A stretch of 64,000 nucleotides of DNA from Gammaproteobacteria bacterium (lineage in GTDB: Bacteria; Pseudomonadota; Gammaproteobacteria; Pseudomonadales; Azotimanducaceae), in the NCBI GenBank assembly GCA_002708765.1, contig PAPD01000013.1:1-64000 (forward strand), read 5' to 3'. How positions within the stretch are numbered: the stretch's first letter is position 1; the number at the start of each line of letters is the position of its first letter. Below are positions 1 through 9,534 of the stretch, piece by piece. The notes below the pieces were generated by a model, which was given only the letters and a program-made list of their open reading frames with translations, did no database searches and was not told the origin of the DNA. The position numbers and the translations under genes were made by a program.

Positions 1-746
1 CCATAAGTCATCATCACGGCCATCGCTAACCCGATAGAGAAAAAAGCTTGTCCGAGCTCTGCCAGACAAATCTCCATACTAATCATGCTGAAGTCTGGCC
101 GGAACAACCAATCGAGCGCTTCATAAAAACCGCCCGCAAAAAAATTAAACCCTATCAAAATCACCAAGACAATGAATAGCGTCGGCATCATCAGTCCCAC
201 TGCTCTTTCGATACCCCGCTTTAAACCCGAATACAGAACATACCCACACAGCGCTATGCTTAGGGTGGTCCAGAACAACATCCCGATCAGGTCATTTGTT
301 ACAGCCTGAAACTCTTTACCAGCCGATTCCGGATCTATACCCACAAAACCGGTAGCAAGAGCCCTGAAAAAATACAAGAGAACCCACCCGGCTATTACCG
401 CATAGGTAACCTGAATCAAAAGAGCGGCAATTTGATTTAGATAACCAACCCCAACCCAGAGTGAGGAAACCTTTTCCTCCCCAACGAGAGCTTTCAAGGA
501 ACCAACCGCTCCCGAACGACCTCTACGACCGATTAGAATTTCAGCGATAACTATCGGAACTCCGATAGAAAAAGCGAACAGCAGGTAAAGTAAAACAAAT
601 GCGCCACCCCCGCTTTCGCCTGCAACATAAGGAAACCGCCAGATATTTCCAAGACCAACCGCAAAACCAATCGTGGCCATAAGGAAAAAAATTTTTGATG
701 ACCAGCGTCTCTTTTCATCAAGAACTTTGGGATCCAGTGGCTTCAT
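1..746 (-). CDS. Sodium-dependent symporter, NSS/SNF family (partial, C-terminus off window)
   Basis: Absent from the ORF track because it runs off the left edge, but the minus strand is open from base 746 to base 1. The predicted N-terminus begins MKPLDPKVL, and the first membrane segment holds GLGNIWRFPY, the signature of neurotransmitter:sodium symporters (LeuT-like, inner membrane, Na+-coupled uptake of amino acids or related amines). About 248 residues are visible, covering roughly the first five or six membrane segments. The ATG at 746 follows GGAGGAAAAAGATAG, a good ribosome site. The substrate cannot be read from this part. Confidence 0.9.
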   Translation of the reverse strand, partial: MKPLDPKVLDEKRRWSSKIFFLMATIGFAVGLGNIWRFPYVAGESGGGAFVLLYLLFAFSIGVPIVIAEILIGRRGRSGAVGSLKALVGEEKVSSLWVGVGYLNQIAALLIQVTYAVIAGWVLLYFFRALATGFVGIDPESAGKEFQAVTNDLIGMLFWTTLSIALCGYVLYSGLKRGIERAVGLMMPTLFIVLVILIGFNFFAGGFYEALDWLFRPDFSMISMEICLAELGQAFFSIGLAMAVMMTY

Positions 747-798
747 CTATCTTTTTCCTCCAAAGGCTCAAAGTAATCCGGTTTTTGACAACTGCTGA

Positions 799-1701
799 CT
801 AGTAGCTAGCGAAGAGATCTTCAAACGCCATCATTTGCCCTCCTCTTGCAGAAGAAGGAACAAGAATCGGCGTCTTAACACCAGCGTCAAACCACGCCTC
901 AACTCCATCTCTTACATTGGCAGGGGTACCAAAAAGCGTCGTGTCTTCCAACCAGGAATCAGTCAGAAAATGAGGAATACGATCAAATTCCTGAGCCTTA
1001 ATGGCGCTTTCGATGGCGTTCATTTCCTCTACGTACCCGGCCTCCTTCCAGTAATTACGATAATTCGGCAACATCGCGTAGGAAGTAAGGGTTCTTCGAT
1101 TAACTGCTTTAGCCGCCTCAATATCATCGGAAATGCAGGTGGGTATCATATTACCTATAAAAAAAGAATCCCTTTCGCGGATTGAAGAAGAAAGAACTCC
1201 CAGGGAATCTCTCATATGCGATCTAGCACCGTTGGCGAAAACGATTCCGTCTCCTATTTCCTCTCCTAAAGCAATCATCTTTTTTCTGAGCGCTGCCAGA
1301 ATCAAAGGTGGCAATTCACCTACCCGCTGAACTCCCTTGAGATCTCCAACAAACTTTCGTATGTCGGACAAAGGTTTTCCTCCCTCAAGACCTCTTGCTT
1401 TAAGAGCGGGACCATGACTAACACCTAACCCAAAGCGAAATCGCCCCCCGGATGTTTCATGAATAAAAGACGCCGAGCTTGCGTGATCCATTACCTGACG
1501 GAAATAAATAGGCATGATGCTAGTTCCAAAAACAATTTCTTTAGTGGCCGATGCTAGCGCCTGGCACAAAGCCATCGAATCGCCAAGACTGGGACAATAG
1601 ATACCTGAAAATCCCTTGTTTTCGATTTCGACGGCCAGATCCAGAGTCGCCAACCTCCTCCCCGGCACGGCTGCCAAACTGATAGCAGGCATTCTTTCCA
1701 T
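799..1701 (-). CDS. LLM-class (luciferase-like) flavin/F420-dependent oxidoreductase
   Basis: A 300-residue protein of the bacterial luciferase-like TIM-barrel family. The start (MPAISLAAVPGRR), the GIYCPSL strand, the SIMPIYFR segment and the GGRFRFGLGVSHGP segment match the usual LLM core pattern. These enzymes use FMN or F420H2 to oxidise or reduce small organic substrates; the substrate is not predictable here. The ATG at 1701 is preceded by AGGAG six bases upstream. It lies head to head with the VOC gene at 1878, with a 176-base divergent gap. It could be co-transcribed toward the NSS symporter gene, which begins 52 bases after its stop. Confidence 0.8.
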   Translation of the reverse strand: MERMPAISLAAVPGRRLATLDLAVEIENKGFSGIYCPSLGDSMALCQALASATKEIVFGTSIMPIYFRQVMDHASSASFIHETSGGRFRFGLGVSHGPALKARGLEGGKPLSDIRKFVGDLKGVQRVGELPPLILAALRKKMIALGEEIGDGIVFANGARSHMRDSLGVLSSSIRERDSFFIGNMIPTCISDDIEAAKAVNRRTLTSYAMLPNYRNYWKEAGYVEEMNAIESAIKAQEFDRIPHFLTDSWLEDTTLFGTPANVRDGVEAWFDAGVKTPILVPSSARGGQMMAFEDLFASY

Positions 1702-1877
1702 TAGTTTCTCCTAAAAAGCAAATTCAACAATTATGGATTTATGTGCAAATGTTGTTTTTGGAAAAAAAGTATAACATCTGTGACCGTATTTTTTATAAGC
1801 TTCACCAGTGATGCTGTTGATGAAAGATCAAGCCGATGATTAACAAAGCCCGAGCATAAACAATAAGGAGAATAAAA

Positions 1878-2408
1878 CTGGAAAACATAGGCAATCTCCA
1901 AATTGTTCAGATCGCATATCACGTTCAGGATATCCGCGCTGCTGCAGAAAAAATGTTTATCCAGTTCGGGGCAGGGCCCTTTGTTATTAGCGAGCACATC
2001 GAACTTGCCGAGGGAGAGCATAGAGGCGCAAAAACACAATTCGTGCATTCTTCTGCATACGGGCAATGGGGTTCAGTAATGGTTGAACTTGTCAAACAGG
2101 AAGATAGTTCCATACAAACACCGTTTAGAGAAATGTTTGCAGCTCACGAGGAAGGTCTTCATCATACCGCCATAATAGTAGAAGATTTCAGGCAAGCCGT
2201 TGAACACTTTAAATCTATAGGCATGACACTAACAACACGCTGTATAACGGCACACGGAGGTGTGGAATTCGGTTTTATTGACGCAACCCGAACGCTTGGT
2301 CACATGATCGAGATATATGAAAGCTCTCCGAAACTCACAGCTTTTTATGATCTTATAAAGACTCTTGCTAAAAACTGGGATCGCCAACAGCTTTTTGTAG
2401 AACCGTGA
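1878..2408 (+). CDS. VOC-family (glyoxalase/epimerase-like) protein, apparent CTG start
   Basis: The ORF track starts this gene at ATG 1953, but the frame stays open upstream and encodes IVQIAYHVQDIRAAAEKM. That aligns with the N-terminus of the VOC paralogue at 34229 (FQYAYYVNDVEEAAHKW), and both then continue into GAGPFV. The first beta strand of the fold would be lost with the 1953 start. AAGGAG at 1865-1870 sits seven bases before CTG 1878, and no in-frame ATG, GTG or TTG exists between them, so CTG is the best start (176 residues). VOC proteins are metal-dependent isomerases, lyases or dioxygenases. A later conserved segment, EEGLHHTAIIVEDF, matches QEGFHHAGCLVNDF in the paralogue. Function is unknown. 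Confidence 0.8.
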   Translation: MENIGNLQIVQIAYHVQDIRAAAEKMFIQFGAGPFVISEHIELAEGEHRGAKTQFVHSSAYGQWGSVMVELVKQEDSSIQTPFREMFAAHEEGLHHTAIIVEDFRQAVEHFKSIGMTLTTRCITAHGGVEFGFIDATRTLGHMIEIYESSPKLTAFYDLIKTLAKNWDRQQLFVEP

Positions 2409-2519
2409 AAAGAAACCATCTGATATCTTATCGGCAAAAAAAGTGGACAAAAGAGCTTCTGACCCTGAGGGGTTAACAATCCACTGGGTTAACCTATCAA
2501 GGCTGGCTTTAAGTAAAAA

Positions 2520-3863
2520 CTAATCTTCTGTAACCAGGGTTCTGCTTTTTGCCTCTAATTCTTTGCGAAGTTCCTCGTGCCTTTCTTCGGTGATTGGGTA
2601 ATTCCATATAATCGCACAGGACGCGAGATAGAATATGGAAGGAAACATAGCAAAAAGGAAACGAAGCCCGAACAACTGATCCTCGGAATTTAACTCCGGA
2701 GAAACAGTATTAAAACCAATAATCGCGAGGCCATATAAACCGAGACTGCTTCCAATCGAGGCCGCAAGTTTCGCTGTAAACGAATAGGTCGAAAAGAAAA
2801 GAGCTGCCCGATTCTCTCCTGTTTTTAGTGTATCTAGATCTATCACATCAGCTTTCATGGAGTTAGGCAAGGCGTTGAATCCCCCAGCAGCAAAACCGGT
2901 GATCATTGTGATTGGCAACATGTACCAGAAATCTCCATCTCCCAGCAACAGGTAGAAAGGATGAGCCAAACCAATCATCAAAAAAGACCCAACGTAGGCA
3001 CGATGCTTTCCTATCTTGGTCGACAACCAGACCCAAAAGGGCACGGCGGCGAAGTTAGAAAGATAAAAAAAAGTCAGCATATATATTGCTTTCTCTTCTG
3101 CGTGCAGAACAAAAGTAATAAAAAAAAGATAGAGAGGAGTCGTAATAGACAGGGCGGTAGAGCTGACCATAAAAGTAATAATTAGTCTCAGAAAGGGCGT
3201 ATTAGTCCCCATTAACTTCAGGCCTTCCAGAACTGGGGTAGCCGCGTTTTCATAATTCGTTGGCTCGGGCACACGAGTAACTGTAAAAAAAACACAGATT
3301 GGCATTAGCACGAGCATCGTTACTCCCACGATATGCAATACCACGCTGCTTCCTCCGAGCCCGAAAAACAATAACGCAGCCGCTGGCGCAAGCTGGGCAA
3401 CCAGACTCCCAACCACACCCATCATTGACCTTGCGCCTGTTATCCGAGAACGCTCGTTGTAATCCGGCGAAAGCTCAGCCGCCCAGGCGTAGTAGGGAAT
3501 GATCATCATGGTGGTGGCTATAGACAGGGCAAACATCCAGACACCCATGTGCCATGCTCCGGCTCCCTCTGGCGGAAAAAACAATCGATAGATGGCCAGC
3601 ATCATGATTGGAGTTGCCAGAGCTATCCAGAATCGTCTTCGACCCCAGGGGGTGGGATATTTATCGGTAATAAAACCGAAGAACGGATCTGTAAAAACAT
3701 CTGAGACCCTTACCGCCAACATGATCGTTGCCGCTAAAGCCATAGGCACAGCCATGTCCGTCGTGTAGAACTTTGGAATAAAAACGATCACCGGAAAGAG
3801 CGCCATTGATACAGGCATATCCGTCAAACAATAATAAAACAGCGTTCTTCTCTTTAACGCCAA
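2520..3863 (-). CDS. MFS transporter, GPH (MelB-like) cation symporter family
   Basis: A 447-residue, twelve-helix membrane protein. The segment VSDVFTDPFFGFITDK followed by GRRRFW is the hallmark of the glycoside-pentoside-hexuronide:cation symporter family, where the aspartates bind Na+ or H+. The predicted role is uptake of a sugar or glycoside across the inner membrane, although many marine members have unknown substrates. The start is a TTG at 3863 behind a GGGGGAG ribosome site; a nearby ATG is in another frame. It is divergent from the dsbA-like gene (111-base gap) and convergent with the VOC gene. No sugar-catabolic gene is adjacent. Confidence 0.85.
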   Translation of the reverse strand: MALKRRTLFYYCLTDMPVSMALFPVIVFIPKFYTTDMAVPMALAATIMLAVRVSDVFTDPFFGFITDKYPTPWGRRRFWIALATPIMMLAIYRLFFPPEGAGAWHMGVWMFALSIATTMMIIPYYAWAAELSPDYNERSRITGARSMMGVVGSLVAQLAPAAALLFFGLGGSSVVLHIVGVTMLVLMPICVFFTVTRVPEPTNYENAATPVLEGLKLMGTNTPFLRLIITFMVSSTALSITTPLYLFFITFVLHAEEKAIYMLTFFYLSNFAAVPFWVWLSTKIGKHRAYVGSFLMIGLAHPFYLLLGDGDFWYMLPITMITGFAAGGFNALPNSMKADVIDLDTLKTGENRAALFFSTYSFTAKLAASIGSSLGLYGLAIIGFNTVSPELNSEDQLFGLRFLFAMFPSIFYLASCAIIWNYPITEERHEELRKELEAKSRTLVTED

Positions 3864-3974
3864 GCCAACTCCCCCTCATGAAACTTGTAACCAGAAAAAA
3901 GATTTTTGTCTCTTTTTGATTACATTTTTTTTTTCAGAGTTTAATATCCGGTAATAGTAATCAAGGTACCCTTT

Positions 3975-4673
3975 ATGGCTAAAAAATCAAGAGCGCTGAT
4001 CTACCAAAAAATATTTGTAATTTTGCTTTTTGTTGTCTCAGGTAGTCTGCTGCTAGCTCTGATCTGGTCAACTTTTCGGATAGAAACTTCTTCGAATTTT
4101 ATGGAAGGAAGGGATTATCAGCTAATTGAGAAGCCCCGAAGAATCAGGGGAGAAAAGATCGAAGTAATAGAGTTTTTCAGTTACGGGTGTGTGCATTGCT
4201 ATCGCTTCGAACCGATTCTAGCTACCTGGGTTCCAGAGAGAAAAGATACGATAAAATTCTTCCAGATGCCGGCAGTCATGAGCAAATACTGGGAGCTTCT
4301 GGGAAAACACTACTATACTCTTATGCGCCTGGAAGAACTTGATAACCATCACATGGGCATTTTCCATGCTATTCATTCGTCAGGCCAGGACTTCGATTCT
4401 GAGGAAAAACTATTTGAATTTGTTAAAAAAACCGGCATTGATTTCGACTCTTATTTAAAAATGTTTGAGTCCACCGAAGTATCTGCAGATATCCAAAAAG
4501 CCAGACAGATGGCTAGACGGCTTAGAATATCAGCTGTACCAGCGATCGTTGTGCATGGAAAATACCTGGTACAAACCAGCAGAGAAATCGGTCTGGAAAG
4601 AGTGACTGAAGTTGTCAGCTATCTTATTGCAAAAGAAGTGCACGGCACTACTCTTATGACAAATAAAGATTGA
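3975..4673 (+). CDS. dsbA: DsbA-family thiol:disulfide oxidoreductase, membrane-anchored
   Basis: A 232-residue protein with an N-terminal hydrophobic segment (about residues 12-32) and no evident cleavage site, so probably a periplasmic domain tethered to the inner membrane. The active site reads YGCVHCYRFEP, a CxxC of the DsbA type with Val in place of the more common Pro. The cis-proline loop is AVPAIVV. A helical insertion lies between the two, as usual for DsbA. It would donate disulfides to secreted proteins. AAGG lies eight bases before the ATG. No dsbB is visible in the window. The symbol is given by family; it may be a paralogue of the main DsbA. Confidence 0.85.
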   Translation: MAKKSRALIYQKIFVILLFVVSGSLLLALIWSTFRIETSSNFMEGRDYQLIEKPRRIRGEKIEVIEFFSYGCVHCYRFEPILATWVPERKDTIKFFQMPAVMSKYWELLGKHYYTLMRLEELDNHHMGIFHAIHSSGQDFDSEEKLFEFVKKTGIDFDSYLKMFESTEVSADIQKARQMARRLRISAVPAIVVHGKYLVQTSREIGLERVTEVVSYLIAKEVHGTTLMTNKD

Positions 4674-4697
4674 GCCCGATGCCTTCTGACGGCTGGA

Positions 4698-7118
4698 CTA
4701 GGACCCGAAACGATACCTAAGCTTAGCAACAAAAATATTTTCGAAGGGTCGCCTGTATCCATCAGAAAAAATATCTGCAAACGATTCGACGGGACCGGCT
4801 TCGTCAGCGAGACGAGTATAAACAAGGAAAAGGTCCGAGAGAGGCGCTATTTCCCAACGATATCTTATTTGCAGACTCATCTGGGAAAGACTAAAGCTCC
4901 CGGGCTTGCCATCTCTGTCCGGGAGCCGAGTAAGAAACCCGGGCGACAAAGGCACCTCATAATAATTTTCTTCCGTCGCTTTTATGCCAACCCACTGGAA
5001 AGACAACCGGAGATGCTGTCGCGCCGTGATGAAATAATCCGCGCTTATCTGAGGCTGCCATTGCTCTGAATCAAATGTAGCAAAATTTCTGCTTTCTTGA
5101 TGCAACAGCCAGCCCCACCTGTTCATGTAACGCAAACCGGCTCCTAAAGAGAACTGATCTTTAGGACGCCAGTTAAGTTTAGCTCTGATGGTATGCGAAT
5201 GCCCGCCAAGGTCCTCCCTGGAATAGCCCGCACCCAAAGCGAAACCGATTTTTCTTGAGGAATCAGTTTCCCAGAGAATTCCGGAGAAATAACTCTTGTG
5301 AACACGAAAGGCTCCATTCCCAAAGCTATTCAAATCATCATAAGTAGACGGTGAAAACCCCGCCCGGAAGGTAAATTTCGACAAATTATTGAAGGTCATA
5401 CGATTCACAAGAAAAATTCCGGAGCCCGTGAATAATCCAGCTTTATTTCTCTGGACGTAGCCTCTAAGGTCAAAGTAATTGTCTCTTGCCCACCAAGGAT
5501 CAGGGTTTAGCCGAGTGTGCGCTGTGCGCACTCTGAAATTATCATTTCTTTCAAGAAAACCAAGACCGTTAAGGTCAACTTCCTCGTCCTGGTATTCGAT
5601 CCCTAAACGCTGCTTGATGCCCTGGCGGAAGGTGTATTCAAAGTCAACAAAACCACCGTAACCCTTTTCTTGAGATTGAAGATCCGACATGAAGACCTGG
5701 CCATCAACTTTCAATTTCCCGTTGCCGGACAAATAATGGGCATCAGCACCATGAGTAAACACATCCCCGCTCTGATTAAGTACAGCCGTTGTCAGAAAAC
5801 CAAAGGCCTTGTAGGCTCCCTGGTCATTCTCTTCATATAGGACCCGCGCGATACCATAATCACTTGGGCTGCCATTTACTTCGATTATTTCTTCATTTCT
5901 GCTGGCCAAAAAACTAAAGTCATCCTCGAAAGCACCCATCACCCCATACCGAAACTTGCCGGTTTGACCAGTTACCTTGAGTGCGCCCAGAAGCTCTACC
6001 GGGTTTCTCAGTTCGGCTTCAGAAAGAGACATACCGTCGACCAGGTCAGGCTCGACCGGTTTGCCCCCAATTCTTCTAGTGTTCACCAGAGTAGTGGGAG
6101 CGCCTTCATTCGCAAAACTATTAAACCTTCGGATATTGGCTCTGGGGCTAGCGACAAAAATATCTTGTCCTTCCAGAAAAAAAAGACGTTTCTCCGGGAA
6201 AAACGTTTCGGTGGCAGACAGGTTAATTACGACATCATCTGATTCTACTGAACCAAAATCAGGGTTTAAGGTTCCCGTCATCTGGAAATCAGTAGATGGT
6301 CGCCAGAAAAAATCCAGTCCTGAACGAAACCGGGTTTCCTGATTCGTTTTATCGTAGGCTGCCGTCGCGAAGGGTGAGAAACTATATTGCTGCTTAGGAT
6401 TAATGCCATCTAACCGGAGGCTTTTTAACGCAGAAATAAATTTAGGCACGGTAAAAGGGAGCGCCGGCCAGCCCCACCTCTCGTCAAGATAAGCTACTTT
6501 TCTTGACATGAATAAGCCTAATCGGCGACCTCCCTCTTCCTCAGGCATGGACAACGTACTCCAGGGAATGTGGAATTCTCCGGACCAGCCACCCTCGGTT
6601 TTTCGGCTGGAGGCACGCCACACACCATCCCACTCTGAAGAAAATCGCTTTTCAGGAAGAAGGGTCCCATCTGACAGAGAGTTACCTAGATTCAAACCGA
6701 ACCAATATCCGTAGCGACCATTCCCTGAAGTGTCCAGCGTTATATTGATAGAATCACGATTTAAGCTTCCGGAGTCTCTCCCTGACAGCCTGCCAACAAG
6801 AGTTTCCGGAGGCTGATCCATATCAATGCCGAAATATATACCGGACTCGTCGTAAAAAATTCGAACGCGAGTGGAATAAGCTGTCTTCGCTAAAGTATCA
6901 GGCTCAATAACGACAAACTCATCGTAAAAAGGCAATTCTTTCCAGACTGCCTCATCGAGTCGACCATCAATCCGGAGTTTCGTTCCGTCAATGCGCCTGA
7001 GATCTATCGCTTTTTCTGATCTACCTGCAGGCTTCCCCGATTGCACTGCCTCATCAGCGCTGACCTCTATCAAAAAACTAACAGACAAAAAGAATAAGAT
7101 CGGGATCGAACGCCACAT
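4698..7118 (-). CDS. DUF5916 outer-membrane protein with N-terminal CBM9-like domain
   Basis: An 806-residue protein with a signal peptide (about residues 1-21). Next comes a carbohydrate-binding family 9-like beta-sandwich (GRLDEAVWKELP... STRVRIFYDESGIYFGIDM, about residues 40-220), then a long aromatic-rich part with alternating polar and hydrophobic strands typical of an outer-membrane barrel, ending in RYRFGS. This is the DUF5916 architecture, common in marine proteobacteria and Bacteroidota and of unknown function. It begins four bases after the stop of the acyl-CoA synthetase and is probably co-transcribed with it. A role in binding or importing a hydrophobic or glycosylated substrate is inference only. 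Confidence 0.82.
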   Translation of the reverse strand: MWRSIPILFFLSVSFLIEVSADEAVQSGKPAGRSEKAIDLRRIDGTKLRIDGRLDEAVWKELPFYDEFVVIEPDTLAKTAYSTRVRIFYDESGIYFGIDMDQPPETLVGRLSGRDSGSLNRDSINITLDTSGNGRYGYWFGLNLGNSLSDGTLLPEKRFSSEWDGVWRASSRKTEGGWSGEFHIPWSTLSMPEEEGGRRLGLFMSRKVAYLDERWGWPALPFTVPKFISALKSLRLDGINPKQQYSFSPFATAAYDKTNQETRFRSGLDFFWRPSTDFQMTGTLNPDFGSVESDDVVINLSATETFFPEKRLFFLEGQDIFVASPRANIRRFNSFANEGAPTTLVNTRRIGGKPVEPDLVDGMSLSEAELRNPVELLGALKVTGQTGKFRYGVMGAFEDDFSFLASRNEEIIEVNGSPSDYGIARVLYEENDQGAYKAFGFLTTAVLNQSGDVFTHGADAHYLSGNGKLKVDGQVFMSDLQSQEKGYGGFVDFEYTFRQGIKQRLGIEYQDEEVDLNGLGFLERNDNFRVRTAHTRLNPDPWWARDNYFDLRGYVQRNKAGLFTGSGIFLVNRMTFNNLSKFTFRAGFSPSTYDDLNSFGNGAFRVHKSYFSGILWETDSSRKIGFALGAGYSREDLGGHSHTIRAKLNWRPKDQFSLGAGLRYMNRWGWLLHQESRNFATFDSEQWQPQISADYFITARQHLRLSFQWVGIKATEENYYEVPLSPGFLTRLPDRDGKPGSFSLSQMSLQIRYRWEIAPLSDLFLVYTRLADEAGPVESFADIFSDGYRRPFENIFVAKLRYRFGS

Positions 7119-7122
7119 CGAT

Positions 7123-8667
7123 TTAGCTTACCGCCGGACCCGGGAATTGCTCTCTCAAAAGACGCTTCAAAACTTTTCCGTTAGCATTTCTTGGTATAAC
7201 CTCTATAAAGGCTACCCCCTTCGGCAACTTGAACCTCGCTAACTTGCCATCGCAATAAGAGAGGACATCGTTTTCCTCAACCGAATCATCTTTTTTGACG
7301 ACCACAGCAAAAGGGGACTCGCCCCACTTATCACTAGGTTGACCTATCACCGCTACTTCGCTCACGCCCGGATGAGCCAATATCAGATTTTCTATTTCAG
7401 CCGGATATACATTCTCCCCACCAGAAATAATCATATCCTTGATTCGATCCTGGATATAAACAAAGCCTTCACTATCCACTGTCGCCACGTCACCAGTTCT
7501 CAACCATCCATCCTGAGTAATTGTCTCAGCCGTAGCATCTGGCCTGTTCCAGTATTCTTTCATCACATGTTTTCCTTTTACCCAGACCTCACCCTGGACA
7601 TCAGGATCAACATCATCACCATCCTCACTCACTACCCGGATATCCGTATGAAAAAATGCCTTTCCGGTAGATCCTATTTTAGCTACCGCGTCTTCTCCCG
7701 TAATAAGACACGCTGGCCCACAGCTCTCAGTTAATCCGTATACCTGGTGAATATCTATGCCCATAGCGAGATATTGCTCGATGAGGGACACGGGCAAGGG
7801 AGAGGCTCCGCTCTGAATCCACCGAAGTGAAGAACGATCATACCCATCCTTGCCATCTACCTGGACCATAAAATTCAACATAGCCGGGACCAGCAAGCTG
7901 GATGTTATTTTTTCTTCGCCAAATAATTGCCACGCTCGCACCGGATCAAATTCCCTCATCACTACACTGGTGCCTCCAAGATAAAGGAGAGCAGTTACCG
8001 GCATCAGTGAACCAACATGAAACATAGGTAGAGCTGCCAGATATCTGTCTCCCTCCCGCATCTCAGCCGTAGCTAAAAGCGTGGCAATAGCCCAGAACAT
8101 AGTGCTGTGAGTATGGACTACTCCTTTTGGTAGGCCAGTGGTTCCGGATGTATACATGATATAAAGCAGATCGTCGTCTTTCGCGCCTATGCCGGGCTCA
8201 GCATCGCTCGAATTGACTCTCGAGTCCTCGTAATCAATAAAGAACTCGTTGGATTTATCTCCTTTGGACTGAAGCCAATGCTCTATGTCTGTTTTTCCTT
8301 CTCTGCTGTGGAGTTCCTGCGCCAGGCCTACAAATTCGTCACCAAAGACTAATGTTCTCGAGCCACTATCTTTGAGGATGAATTCCAATTCATCAGCCAC
8401 TAGCCTCCAGTTCAATGGGACCACCACACCACCTATCTTCGCGGTCGCAAAATAAACTTCCACGAACTCCGCACTGTTCATCATCATTATAGCGACCCGA
8501 TCTCCTTTCCGGATTCCTAGCCCTAGGAGCAGGTTAGCGACCTGATTTACTCTATGATTTAATTCATTAAAAGTTAATCTGAGACCCGAGCCAACATCAA
8601 CATAAGCTTCTATATCTCCACTCATGTGAGCTCGCTTCGTTAAATACAGACCGACGTTGTTTTCCAT
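7123..8667 (-). CDS. AMP-dependent acyl-CoA synthetase (fatty-acid-CoA ligase type)
   Basis: ANL-superfamily adenylate-forming enzyme that activates a carboxylic acid to its CoA thioester using ATP. The AMP-binding P-loop YTSGTTGLPKG, the VYGLTESCG motif, WLRTGDVA and IKDMIISGGENVYPAEIE are all present, and the C-terminal catalytic lysine region ends NGKVLKR. The track start at 8757 adds 30 unlikely residues; the ATG at 8667 (MENNVGLYL) follows GGGAGGA and gives 514 residues, normal for the family. Medium- or long-chain fatty acids or aromatic acids are plausible substrates. It shares a transcript with the DUF5916 gene four bases downstream. Confidence 0.9.
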   Translation of the reverse strand: MENNVGLYLTKRAHMSGDIEAYVDVGSGLRLTFNELNHRVNQVANLLLGLGIRKGDRVAIMMMNSAEFVEVYFATAKIGGVVVPLNWRLVADELEFILKDSGSRTLVFGDEFVGLAQELHSREGKTDIEHWLQSKGDKSNEFFIDYEDSRVNSSDAEPGIGAKDDDLLYIMYTSGTTGLPKGVVHTHSTMFWAIATLLATAEMREGDRYLAALPMFHVGSLMPVTALLYLGGTSVVMREFDPVRAWQLFGEEKITSSLLVPAMLNFMVQVDGKDGYDRSSLRWIQSGASPLPVSLIEQYLAMGIDIHQVYGLTESCGPACLITGEDAVAKIGSTGKAFFHTDIRVVSEDGDDVDPDVQGEVWVKGKHVMKEYWNRPDATAETITQDGWLRTGDVATVDSEGFVYIQDRIKDMIISGGENVYPAEIENLILAHPGVSEVAVIGQPSDKWGESPFAVVVKKDDSVEENDVLSYCDGKLARFKLPKGVAFIEVIPRNANGKVLKRLLREQFPGPAVS

Positions 8668-8844
8668 GTCATTCCTCCCTATTAAATAACCGACGACCAA
8701 TCTTCTCTCATACTCTCCGATTTGCTCATAACGGAAATTTTGCTTTCCAGAAATCACTCTATTAGGCTTTAGAAAAAACCATCACCTGAGCGCAAACTCC
8801 TTGATCTTTGATTTTATTGTCACTGGCAAAGAAAAAAGAGAGCT

Positions 8845-9534
8845 TTATTTGAAGCTTTCAAGATACTTTTCTCTTACATTATCTACAGAGCCTTCTGCTC
8901 TGATTATACCGCCTTCTATCCAGATAAGCCTGTCACAAACCTCTCTAATCAATGCATCGTTATGGGAAACTAAAACCACCGTTTTGTCCGAAGATATTTT
9001 TTCTTTCATCGCCTCGCTAGATTTTCGCTGAAAACTGCGGTCACCCACACCCAATAATTCGTCAATCAGGACAACTTCTGGGTCCGCTTTAAGCGCCGTC
9101 GCAAAACTCAGTCGAGCCCTCATGCCCGTGGAATAGGTTCTTACCGGATCATCAATTGCATCTCCTATTTCAGAAAAGTCTACAATTTCATCGAGCAATC
9201 TTTGCATCTCGGTTTTGGTCTTTCCAAGCAACATCCCACTAAGAAGAGCATTATCGCGACCATTTAAATTAGGCAAAAAACCTAGATTAAGAGTTAGAAG
9301 AGAAGCGCTCATGGCGTTTCGCTGGATTTTTCCCTCGTCGAGATCTAGTATTCCTGAGAGGACGCGTAACAAAGTACTTTTCCCTGCTCCATTTCTACCC
9401 AGGACTCCCAGAGTTTCGCCTTTCTTTACTTCGAGTGATAAATTTCTAATGGCCCACGTCTGTTTGCTCTTAAAAAACGACTCTCTTTTCTTATAGCAGA
9501 CCCCAGCGCTCTCAAGTTTTATGATAGCGTTCAT
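8845..9534 (-). CDS. ABC transporter ATP-binding protein, polysaccharide/teichoic-acid export type
   Basis: A 229-residue nucleotide-binding subunit of the Wzt/KpsT/TagH class. Walker A is GRNGAGKSTLLR, the signature is YSTGMRARLSFA and Walker B is VVLIDELLGVGD, in the arrangement typical of ABC-2 glycan exporters. There is no C-terminal carbohydrate-binding domain of the Wzt type. It overlaps the stop of the sulfotransferase-glycosyltransferase fusion by four bases (ATGA), so the two are translationally coupled. The partner membrane permease is not next to it on either side, which is unusual; it must be elsewhere or lost. Confidence 0.88.
   Translation of the reverse strand: MNAIIKLESAGVCYKKRESFFKSKQTWAIRNLSLEVKKGETLGVLGRNGAGKSTLLRVLSGILDLDEGKIQRNAMSASLLTLNLGFLPNLNGRDNALLSGMLLGKTKTEMQRLLDEIVDFSEIGDAIDDPVRTYSTGMRARLSFATALKADPEVVLIDELLGVGDRSFQRKSSEAMKEKISSDKTVVLVSHNDALIREVCDRLIWIEGGIIRAEGSVDNVREKYLESFK

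Noticed and set aside
2471-2494. GGTTAAC ... GTTAACC inverted repeat between convergent VOC and MFS genes as a terminator
   Set aside because: The 7-bp stem is AT-rich, the loop is long and no T-tract follows on either strand.
6508-6714. Plus-strand ORFs inside the DUF5916 gene (also 5479-5661, 5964-6342)
   Set aside because: Shadows antisense to a clearly coding frame; no independent evidence.
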